Source of the DNA: Caldilinea sp. | GTDB lineage: Bacteria > Chloroflexota > Anaerolineae > Caldilineales > Caldilineaceae | Assembly (NCBI GenBank): GCA_026389955.1 | Contig: JAPLGY010000350.1 | Span: forward strand, 1-8,242 | Direction of reading: 5' to 3' | Length of the DNA stretch: 8,242 nt | Shown here: positions 1 to 8,242 of the stretch, in pieces | Numbering within the stretch: the stretch's first letter is position 1 | How the letters are laid out: every line of letters begins with the position of its first letter | The notes under the pieces: model-generated | The model's input: only the letters and a program-made list of their open reading frames with translations | Told to the model about the DNA's origin: nothing | Databases searched by the model: none | Made by a program: the position numbers and the translations under genes

Positions 1-1
1 C

Positions 2-364
2 GGCTACGAAAAATTCGTGCTTGACTGCGAGGTGATGGGGATGCTGCACACCTACCTCCAAGGGGTGGACTGGTCGGAGGAAGGGTGGGCGATGGAGTCG
101 ATCCTGCACGAGGTGCCGCCGGGCGGCCATCATCTGGGCACTGCGCATACCCTGCGTAACTTTCGCAACGCCTTTTACCGCGCCGAACTCTTCGACTACC
201 AGGCGGCAGAGGCCTGGGAGGCTGGGGGGAGCGAGAACAGTGAAGAACGGGCCGCCCGCAAAGTCAGCCAGCTGCTGCGCGACTATGAGCAGCCGCCGCT
301 CGACCCTGCCGTCGACGACGAGTTGCAAGCGTACATGGCGCGGCGCAAGCACGAGCTGGGGTAG
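2..364 (+). CDS. MttB-family methyltransferase, C-terminal part (5' end outside window)
   Basis: The reading frame is open from base 2 and ends at TAG 362-364, giving about 120 C-terminal residues. It matches the end of the trimethylamine methyltransferase (MttB, COG5598) family: a 'KFVLDCEVMGML' helix, then 'PGGHHLGTAHTLRNFR' (the conserved G-G-H-x-L-G...H-T-L block), then a 'LFDYQAAEAWEAGG' stretch and a charged helical tail. MttB enzymes move a methyl group from methylated amines, or in the non-pyrrolysine branch from betaines and related quaternary amines, to a corrinoid protein in the cytoplasm. The residue that would separate pyrrolysine from non-pyrrolysine enzymes lies upstream of the window, so the substrate cannot be assigned. 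No corrinoid protein gene follows; the next unit is an unrelated flavin-regulated operon. A GTG at 17 is in frame but lies inside the domain, so I treat the gene as truncated by the window edge. The family call is firm; the substrate is unknown. Confidence 0.85.
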   Translation, partial: GYEKFVLDCEVMGMLHTYLQGVDWSEEGWAMESILHEVPPGGHHLGTAHTLRNFRNAFYRAELFDYQAAEAWEAGGSENSEERAARKVSQLLRDYEQPPLDPAVDDELQAYMARRKHELG

Positions 365-380
365 AGCGTCTGAATGCCCG

Positions 381-408
381 GGCCAGTGCGTCGATCGACG
401 CACTGGCC
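381..408. terminator. Perfect 28-bp palindrome after the MttB-family gene
   Basis: Bases 381-394 are the exact reverse complement of 395-408, with GATC at the centre. As RNA this would fold into a 12-bp GC-rich stem with a four-base loop. It begins 16 bp after the stop codon and ends 21 bp before the next promoter, which suits a terminator between two transcription units. No T-tract follows on either strand, so it is not a classical intrinsic terminator. A transcript-end stabiliser or a dyad operator is also possible. Confidence 0.5.
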
Positions 409-429
409 GAACCTCGTAACCCTACTTAC

Positions 430-458
430 TTGACGCGACGCAGGATTCCCCCTATAGT
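430..458 (+). promoter_or_regulatory. Sigma70-like promoter of the FMN-riboswitch operon
   Basis: TTGACG at 430-435 and TATAGT at 453-458 are separated by 17 bp, each one or two bases from the sigma70 consensus. Transcription would begin near 464-466, about 20 nt before the riboswitch aptamer, which is where a promoter for that element is expected. Confidence 0.7.
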
Positions 459-483
459 AACAGGCAATTGAATCGTATGCGTA

Positions 484-660
484 CCTTCGGGGCAGGGTGA
501 GGGCGACAGCCCAATTCCCGACCGGCGGTGATCAGGTCTGGCAGCTGCTGGACCTGTCAGCCCGCGAGCCGGGCGACAGCACGCTGTCGTCGGGCAGGAG
601 TGCGGTGACCAGCGTTCGCCTGGGATTCCGACGCCGACGGTAAAGTCCGGATGGAAGAAG
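484..660 (+). promoter_or_regulatory. FMN riboswitch (RFN element) aptamer
   Basis: The conserved RFN blocks appear in order: 'CTTCGGGGCAGGGTGA' at 485-500, 'AATTCCCGACCGGCGGT' at 512-528, 'CAGCCCGCGAGCC' at 558-570, 'GGGATTCCGACGCCGACGG' at about 622-640 and 'TAAAGTCCGGATGGAAGAAG' at 641-660. The opening CTTC and closing GAAG form P1. The element binds FMN and normally turns off flavin synthesis or uptake genes. P3 is extended (CAGGTC at 533-538 pairs with GACCTG at 551-556), and a variable hairpin uses CGACAG 574-579 with CTGTCG 584-589. Unusually, the loop of P2 is interrupted by a 12-nt self-complementary insert at about 501-512. It controls the ABC importer that follows. Confidence 0.93.
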
Positions 661-715
661 GCGCCAGCAACGGGCAGGCCAGCAGCGGCAGTGCCCTGTC
701 TGTGCCAGCTTGTGT

Positions 716-741
716 CCCGGAGTCCAGTTTCTGGCTCCGGG
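716..741 (+). promoter_or_regulatory. Leader hairpin 1 downstream of the FMN aptamer
   Basis: CCCGGAG(T)CCAG at 716-727 pairs with CTGGCTCCGGG at 731-741 around a TTT loop, giving an 11-bp stem with one bulged base. It is followed by the T-rich but interrupted stretch TCTTTGTTG. It may be a weak terminator, a pause hairpin or part of the expression platform of the riboswitch. Confidence 0.5.
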
Positions 742-774
742 TCTTTGTTGTCCACCGGCAGGGACAGCTGGTGG

Positions 775-798
775 CCGGCAGGCAATTTGCCTGTCCGG
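775..798 (+). promoter_or_regulatory. Leader hairpin 2 downstream of the FMN aptamer
   Basis: CCGGCAGGCA at 775-784 pairs with TGCCTG(T)CCGG at 788-798 around a three-base loop, with one bulge. No T-tract follows. It lies between hairpin 1 and the intrinsic terminator. Its role is unknown; it may simply structure the leader. Confidence 0.4.
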
Positions 799-822
799 TC
801 GAACAGTTGCGCGCAATTTTCC

Positions 823-856
823 ACGTCCAAAGGTCGAATGGCCTTTGGACGTTTTT
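823..856 (+). terminator. Rho-independent terminator in the riboswitch leader (attenuator)
   Basis: ACGTCCAAAGG at 823-833 pairs perfectly with CCTTTGGACGT at 842-852, with an 8-nt loop, and runs straight into TTTTT at 852-856. It lies between the FMN aptamer and the first coding start. This is the arrangement expected for FMN-induced premature termination of the transporter operon. I did not find an obvious antiterminator partner, so the exact switching helix is unresolved. Confidence 0.8.
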
Positions 857-915
857 GGTGGTGGATGGCTCGAACAGCGTTGGACGGCTGAAAGCGGAGA
901 GAAGAGGAGGGGTGT

Positions 916-1737
<822 letters not shown>

Positions 1738-1763
1738 GCGGTGCTCCAGGCGAAAACAAGTTG

Positions 1764-1807
1764 CACGTAGGCGTGCAGAGACAGATCGCCGTGTGCACGC
1801 CTACGTG
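1764..1807 (+). promoter_or_regulatory. Intergenic stem-loop between permease and binding-protein genes
   Basis: Bases 1764-1777 (CACGTAGGCGTGCA) are exactly complementary to 1794-1807, giving a perfect 14-bp stem with a 16-nt loop and no T-tract. It fills the 108-bp gap between the two genes. Such intra-operon hairpins often protect mRNA ends, so it may let the binding protein be made in excess over the permease. It also contains the upstream in-frame GTG (1807), arguing that the real start of the next gene is ATG 1846. Confidence 0.65.
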
Positions 1808-1845
1808 TGCATGGCACAACCCTTGTGAAGAGAGGAACGAAGAAG

Positions 1846-2856
1846 ATGCGTTTGGCGGGCAAGGCAGTGACGTTGCTGGTAGTGCTGGCCATTGTGGCGG
1901 GTTGTACAGGGCTTCCTGTGCCGGCGACAGAGGGGAAGGATTCAGGGGAGCTGACCCCGGTCGAACTGGGGCTGGGGTTTATCCCCAATGTGCAGTTCGC
2001 CCCGTTTTATGTCGGGATCGAACAGGGGTTTTTCCGCGAGGAGGGGATCGACCTGTCGCTCAGCTACGGCTATGAGAACGACTACCTCAAGCTGGTCGGG
2101 GTTGGGGAAACCCAGTTTATGGTAGGGAGCGGGGACCAGGTTGTTCTGGGCCGGGCGCAGGGGTTGCCGGTCACCTATGTCTTCAACTGGTACACACGCT
2201 TTCCGGTCGTGATCTTTGCCAAGGCAGACCGCGCCATCACGGCTCCTGCGGATCTGGCCGGAAAGAAGATTGGGATCCCGGGCGCGTTTGGCGCCAGCTA
2301 CGTGGCGCTGCGTGGGATCCTGGAAGCGGCCGGGCTGGACGAGCAGGCGATCCAGCTGGAGAGCATCGGGTTCACCCAGGCAGCGGCGGTTCTCGAGGAC
2401 AAAGTAGAGGCTGCGGTCGACTATGCGGTCAATGGGCCGGTGGTTCTCTCGATGGCGGGGACGGCAGTCAGCGTGATCGGGCTCGACGACTATCTGGTGG
2501 TGCCGGCCAACGGGCTGGTCACCAATGAGCGCACGATTGCCGAACAGCCGGAGCTGGTGGCGGCTATGACACGGGCCCTTCAGCGGTCGATCGCCTTCAC
2601 GCTGGCCAACCCGGACGAGGCATTTGCCAACGCGTTGGCTGCGGTGCCGGAGGCGGGCGGTGAAAACGAGGCGACCAGCCGGGCGGTCTTTGACGCGTCG
2701 CTGCCCTACTGGACACCCCAGTCGGGCCAGCCGATCGGGGTGAGTTCGGCTGGGGACTGGCAGGCGGCGGCCGAATTGATGGAGCGCATCGGGCTGGTCG
2801 ACCGTGTGGTCCCGGCAGAGGAGCTTTTCACCAACCAGTTTGTGCCGGGCGAATAG
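1846..2856 (+). CDS. ribY: ABC transporter substrate-binding lipoprotein, NMT1/THI5-like (RibY-like)
   Basis: From ATG 1846 the protein has 336 residues. It starts with a lipoprotein signal: M-R-L, a Lys at 6, a hydrophobic core, then lipobox V-A-G-C with Cys20, so it should be lipid-anchored on the outer face of the membrane. The mature part is an NMT1/THI5-type periplasmic-binding fold. It opens with 'LGFIPNVQFAPFYVGIEQGFF', the typical first strand and helix of the family, followed by 'EEGIDLSL', 'QFMVGSGDQVVLGRAQG' and 'LAGKKIGIPGAFGASY'. A GTG at 1807 would add 13 residues, but it lies inside a hairpin stem and would displace the signal peptide. AGAGG at 1831-1835 with 10-nt spacing favours ATG 1846. 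The protein captures substrate for the permease upstream. The FMN riboswitch suggests riboflavin or a related flavin; a thiamine pyrimidine precursor is the main alternative. The ATPase starts 7 bp later. Confidence 0.88.
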   Translation: MRLAGKAVTLLVVLAIVAGCTGLPVPATEGKDSGELTPVELGLGFIPNVQFAPFYVGIEQGFFREEGIDLSLSYGYENDYLKLVGVGETQFMVGSGDQVVLGRAQGLPVTYVFNWYTRFPVVIFAKADRAITAPADLAGKKIGIPGAFGASYVALRGILEAAGLDEQAIQLESIGFTQAAAVLEDKVEAAVDYAVNGPVVLSMAGTAVSVIGLDDYLVVPANGLVTNERTIAEQPELVAAMTRALQRSIAFTLANPDEAFANALAAVPEAGGENEATSRAVFDASLPYWTPQSGQPIGVSSAGDWQAAAELMERIGLVDRVVPAEELFTNQFVPGE

Positions 2857-2863
2857 ACGCTGC

Positions 2864-3538
2864 ATGACCCCACCCATCTTTGTGGCAGACCACATCTCCA
2901 AGAAATTTGTCGACGGCCGCCCCCTTCAGGCGCTGCTGCCGGTCAGCTTTCAAATAGAGGCTGGGGAAATTGTCTGCCTGGTCGGGCCGAGCGGCAGCGG
3001 CAAAAGCACGCTGCTGCGCATCATGGGGGGGTTGATGGCGTCCGATGGGGGGGCCATGTGGTTTGCCGGCCAGCCCCATCGGGCGCCCAACCCGGCGATC
3101 GGCTTTGTCTTTCAGAAGACCAACCTGATGCCTTGGCGGACTGTTCTGCAAAACATTTTGCTTCCATTAGAGGTTCAACAAAAAAAAGTAACGGATGCCG
3201 ACCAGGGTCGGGCAACAGCGCTGCTGGCTGCGATGGGGTTGGGCGGGTTCGAGGAGGCCTACCCGCGTCAGCTCTCTGGGGGGATGAACCAGCGTGTGGT
3301 GTTGGCGCGCACCTTGCTCCAGCACAGCATTACCGAGGCGGTGTTGTTGGCGGACCGCATCTTTGTGCTCAGCGAGCGGCCGGGCCGACTGGCTGAGCAG
3401 GTTGTGGTCGGGTTGCCCCGCCCGCGCACGCTGGCGATGATCAACACCCCGGCGTTTGGTGCGATCGCGCTGCGCATCCGGGGCCTGATCGGGGAGCACG
3501 GCGAGCGAGAAGCGGAGCCTACACAGTCGAGTTTTTGA
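2864..3538 (+). CDS. ABC transporter ATP-binding protein with the Walker B segment missing
   Basis: This is the ATPase partner of the importer, of the SsuB/TauB-like class, read as 225 residues from ATG 2864, 7 bp after the binding-protein stop. Walker A is intact (GPSGSGKST, residues 41-49), as are the Q-loop (Gln84 in 'GFVFQKTNLMPW') and the ABC signature (LSGGM, 137-141). Directly after 'VVLARTLLQ' (ending at 153) comes 'HSITEAVLLADRIFVLSERPGR'. That is the H-loop His154 and the following strand. The roughly 40 residues that normally lie between them, with Walker B, the catalytic Glu and the D-loop (L-L-x-D-E-P-F-G-A-L-D type), are absent. Relatives run to about 260-270 residues, so the loss is clean and in frame. 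The protein should bind ATP poorly and not hydrolyse it, unless another ATPase serves the importer. It is either a true deletion or a sequence/assembly gap near 3320. A longer in-frame start (2804) overlaps the upstream gene and is not favoured. Confidence 0.85.
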   Translation: MTPPIFVADHISKKFVDGRPLQALLPVSFQIEAGEIVCLVGPSGSGKSTLLRIMGGLMASDGGAMWFAGQPHRAPNPAIGFVFQKTNLMPWRTVLQNILLPLEVQQKKVTDADQGRATALLAAMGLGGFEEAYPRQLSGGMNQRVVLARTLLQHSITEAVLLADRIFVLSERPGRLAEQVVVGLPRPRTLAMINTPAFGAIALRIRGLIGEHGEREAEPTQSSF

Positions 3539-3563
3539 CACCTGACCTTTCGCGTGCTATTGG
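3535..3563 (+). promoter_or_regulatory. Possible promoter of the glnS-gltX unit
   Basis: A perfect TTGACA at 3535-3540 overlaps the stop codon of the ATPase gene. With 17-bp spacing, TATTGG at 3558-3563 is a poor -10 box. Transcription would start near 3570, about 70 nt before glnS. The -35 match and position make it plausible, but the weak -10 leaves read-through from the transporter operon possible. No terminator was found between the two. Confidence 0.4.
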
Positions 3564-3641
3564 TATGGCTTGGGCATTTCGAAAAAAGATTGACTGCTGG
3601 GGCAGCGACATCCAGACACAGACAAAGCGGGACAACTGGGT

Positions 3642-6025
<2,384 letters not shown>

Positions 6026-6029
<4 letters not shown>

Positions 6030-7525
6030 CAGCAGCTTCCATCCGGCCGGCCCGGGTGCGTTTTGCGCCGAGTCCGACGGGATTTTTGCATCTGGGCGGG
6101 TTGCGCACTGCGCTTTTTGACTGGCTCTACGCGCGTCACACCGGTGGGCAGTTTCTCCTGCGGATCGAGGACACCGACCAGAAGCGTTTCAACCCGGCCA
6201 GTCTGGAAAACTTGATGCGCAGCCTGCGCTGGCTGGGGTTGGATTGGGATGAAGGGCCGGATGTCGGCGGCCCGCACGCCCCTTACATCCAGAGCGAACG
6301 GCGGGAACTCTACCAGCACTATGCGGGCTGGCTGATCGCGCAGGGCAAGGCCTACCGCTGTTACACCAGCGAGGCAGAGTTGGAAGAAATGCGGGCACGT
6401 GGGCTGCCCTACGATCGTCGGCATCGCAACCTGACACCGGCAGAGCAGGCGGCGTTGGAGGCCGAGGGTCGTCCTGCTGTCGTTCGTTTTGCGGCGCCGC
6501 TGAGTGGCACGACGACGGTGCACGATGCGATTCGAGGGCCCATCACGGTGGAGACGCACAGCGTGGTCGACCCGGTGCTGCTCAAAAGCGACGGTCTGCC
6601 CACCTATCACCTGGCTGTCGTCGTAGACGACCACCTGATGGAGATCACCCATGTGCTGCGTGGGGAGGAGTGGATTCCATCGGCGCCGCTGCACCAGCTG
6701 CTCTTCGACGCCTTTGGCTGGGAGGCGCCCATTTTTGTGCATCTGCCCGTCATTCTGGATCCGAGCGGCAAAGGCAAGATGAGCAAGCGCAAGACAGTGG
6801 TCGACGGCCGTGAATTTTCGCCTTTTGTGCACGACTATATGGAGGGTGGCTACCTGCCCGACGCCATGTTCAATTTTCTGGCCAACATGGGGTGGAGCTA
6901 CGACGGCGAGCGTGAAATTTTCACGCGGGAGGAGGCGGTTGCGCGGTTTGAGGTGACGGACATTTCGCCCAAAGCGACTGCCCTGCCTTTTGGTAAACTG
7001 GATTGGATGAATGGGGTCTATATCCGGCAGCGGGCGCCGGCGCAGCTACACGCCGAGCTGGTGCCCTATGTCGCTGCCGGGCTGGGCATCGAGGAGAGTC
7101 AGCTGGCGCAGGACCGTCGGCTGGTCGAGCTGGTGCCGCTGATCCAGGAGCGCATCAAAGTATTGAGCGAGGCGACGGCGCTGATCGACTGGGCGTTTGT
7201 GTCGGCGGATCAGATTACCTATCCAGATCCGTCGCTGTTGATCGGCAAGAAGTTGACGGCGGCGGAAAGTCTGGCTGTTTTGGCGGTTTGTGCCGAGCTG
7301 ACAGGCAGCGTAGATCCCTTTGAGGTGTCGGTGCTGGAGGCGGCCTTCCGCGGCCAAGCGGAGCAGATGGCGATCAAACTGGGCAGTTTTTTGGCCCCGG
7401 TGCGCGTGGCGCTGACGGGCAGGGCGGTTTCGCCGCCGCTCTTTGAGAGCATGCACGTGCTGGGGCGTGAGGAGTCTTTGCGGCGGATGGCCAATGCGAT
7501 GGCAGTGCTGCGGGCGGTTGGGTGA
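6026..7525 (+). CDS. gltX: Glutamyl-tRNA synthetase
   Basis: A bacterial-type GluRS of 499 residues, full length for the family, that charges tRNA-Glu with glutamate. The start is ATG 6026, overlapping the glnS stop as ATGA. 'FAPSPTGFLHLGGLRTALF' carries the HIGH-type motif (H22-L-G-G25), 'LLRIEDTDQKR' is the conserved GluRS strand, and the KMSKS motif is K251-M-S-K-R-K256. The helical anticodon-binding domain fills residues from about 330 to the end. In the insertion that binds zinc in E. coli GluRS, only Cys112 is present ('YRCYTS') and the partner cysteines are missing, so this is a zinc-free form, as in many bacteria. With a GlnRS gene immediately upstream, the enzyme is probably discriminating and need not mischarge tRNA-Gln. 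This is inferred from context, not read from specificity residues. Confidence 0.96.
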
Positions 7526-7567
7526 GCGCTGGGGGGCTCGGAAAAAGAGTGCGGCAGGGCACACAAT

Positions 7568-7596
7568 TTGGCAGCCTGTTTCTCCTGCGGTATACT
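7568..7596 (+). promoter_or_regulatory. Promoter of the tRNA-Gln gene
   Basis: TTGGCA at 7568-7573 and TATACT at 7591-7596 are spaced by exactly 17 bp, close to the sigma70 consensus. The predicted start near 7603 leaves a leader of about 10 nt before the tRNA. It lies in the 88-bp gap after gltX, so the tRNA can be transcribed on its own. Confidence 0.75.
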
Positions 7597-7613
7597 GTTG
7601 AATAAGAAATTGA

Positions 7614-7700
<87 letters not shown>

Positions 7701-7930
7701 CCACAGTTTACAAAGTTGTTAAGGAATTGTAGCAGCGACGTGTGCGTGTATGCAGACGGCGCTGCTACAACCATGTGGACTGCAAGTGCTCCTGCTCTGG
7801 CAGGCACGATGTTCCCCGGCGGCGTGGGCGATCCTCTTTGCCCAAATGGTGGATGACCCATCCTGATCTCTTCCCACCGAGAAGGCCCGAGAAAGCCTAG
7901 GAAAAAGAACGCAGTCGGCTCTTCCAGATC
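7701..7930. other. Non-coding spacer with no recognised gene
   Basis: Between the tRNA terminator and the transposase remnant I see no convincing coding region on either strand. Short open frames here overlap the tRNA or have no recognisable family. The only clear structure is the hairpin at 7727-7770. A small imperfect hairpin, GTGC(TC)CTGC / GCAGGCAC, lies at about 7786-7806. Confidence 0.6.
7727..7770. repeat. Inverted repeat downstream of tRNA-Gln
   Basis: TTGTAGCAGCG at 7727-7737 is the exact reverse complement of CGCTGCTACAA at 7760-7770, a perfect 11-bp stem around a 22-nt loop that can pair further (GTGTGC with GCAGAC, one mismatch). No T-tract follows. It could be a transcript-end structure, the remnant of a mobile-element end, or a small dispersed palindromic repeat. 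Only one copy is in the window. Confidence 0.5.
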
Positions 7931-8158
7931 CTCGAAGAGCTGGTGAAATGGGAGAGCATCTTGCTGTCGGCAGGTTGTCCATGCGTCACAAAGGCGGTCA
8001 CATCATCGAAGATCACAGAGAGATCACAGAGAGATCGACGCCAGTCTTCTGCAAAGCAACGGCGACGATGTCGCCCCAGATGGCGTTCAGATGCGGATGC
8101 AGTGCACCCAGCGTGCGCCCGCCGGTCATCGTTAAACTTGCTTGCCGGTATCTCTAAG
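7930..8158 (-). pseudogene. Decayed IS1634/IS4-like transposase fragment
   Basis: Read on the - strand, pieces of one protein appear in two frames. The first is 'LEIPASKFNDDR' (8156 down to about 8122). After a shift of about 2 missing bases near 8118-8122 comes 'GRTLGALHPHLNAIWGDIV', continuing to 'VALQKTGVDLSVI'. After an 11-bp duplication comes 'VIFDDVTAFVTHGQPADSK'. Together they follow the order seen near the N-terminus of IS1634-type DDE transposases: an L-P-x-x-x-x-N-D-D-R block, then a 'DLSVxxxDxTxF' strand carrying the first catalytic Asp. Past about 7945 the similarity fades. Neither the start nor the C-terminal two thirds is present, so the fragment cannot be active. The family assignment rests on motif recognition only. 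Confidence 0.6.
8011..8032. repeat. 11-bp tandem duplication inside the transposase remnant
   Basis: GATCACAGAGA occurs twice back to back (8011-8021 and 8022-8032), followed by GATC again. Removing one copy restores a continuous - strand frame reading V-D-L-S-V-I-F-D-D-V-T. The duplication is therefore one of the inactivating changes and looks like replication slippage. Confidence 0.8.
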
Positions 8159-8161
8159 ACG

Positions 8162-8242
8162 CTGACCGACCCCGTCTGACCGACCCTGTCTGACCAACCC
8201 TGCCTGACCAACCCTGCCTGACCGACCCCGTCTGACCGACCC
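8162..8242. repeat. 14-bp tandem repeat array, running off the window end
   Basis: Five full units and one partial unit (11 bases) of CTGACCRACCCYGY begin at 8162, 8176, 8190, 8204, 8218 and 8232. They differ only by transitions. Units 3 and 4 are identical, and units 1 and 5 are identical. The array abuts the transposase remnant and continues beyond the window. The period of 14 is not a multiple of three, so it is unlikely to encode protein repeats. Confidence 0.92.

Noticed and set aside
2804..2863. Upstream start for the ATPase gene
   Set aside because: It would add 20 residues lying inside the binding-protein gene and unlike any ATPase N-terminus; ATG 2864 gives the normal beginning.
1942..2901. 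- strand open frame (319 codons) opposite the binding-protein gene
   Set aside because: Shadow of the binding-protein gene; no family features and no ribosome-binding site.
8162..8242. CRISPR array
   Set aside because: The 14-bp units are contiguous with no spacers and are too short for CRISPR repeats.

Overview
The window is GC-rich, densely coding bacterial DNA with every intact gene on the + strand. Several traits suggest Chloroflexota or a relative such as Deinococcota: an FMN riboswitch in front of an NMT1/THI5-type ABC importer, a glutaminyl-tRNA synthetase with a GatB/YqeY-like tail, a tRNA gene without encoded CCA, and GTG starts. This placement is an inference from gene types, not a phylogenetic result.

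Layout. (1) Positions 2-364 hold the 3' end of an MttB (trimethylamine methyltransferase) family gene, followed by a perfect 28-bp palindrome. (2) Positions 430-3538 form one regulated unit: a sigma70-like promoter, an FMN riboswitch aptamer, a 255-nt leader with three hairpins (the last is a textbook intrinsic terminator), then permease, substrate-binding lipoprotein and ATPase of an ABC importer. The riboswitch and the families point to uptake of riboflavin or a related flavin (RibXY type), shut off when FMN is plentiful. The ATPase lacks its whole Walker B/D-loop segment (about 40 residues, in frame), which is the most unusual thing seen. (3) Positions 3535-7685 form a glutamine/glutamate translation block: glnS with a C-terminal extension, gltX overlapping it by 4 bp, then a tRNA-Gln(CUG) gene with its own promoter. 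The enzyme that charges tRNA-Gln thus sits beside a tRNA-Gln gene. (4) Positions 7686-8242 hold no intact gene. They contain a hairpin, a decayed IS1634/IS4-like transposase fragment on the - strand broken by small indels (one is an 11-bp tandem duplication), and an array of 14-bp tandem repeats that runs off the window end.

How the parts work together: flavin import is controlled transcriptionally by FMN. The glnS-gltX-tRNA-Gln cluster supplies direct Gln-tRNA(Gln) and Glu-tRNA(Glu) synthesis. The right end is accessory, decaying DNA. I found no clearly new multi-gene system. The points most worth checking are the Walker-B-less ATPase, the 12-nt insertion in P2 of the FMN aptamer, and the glnS/tRNA-Gln clustering.
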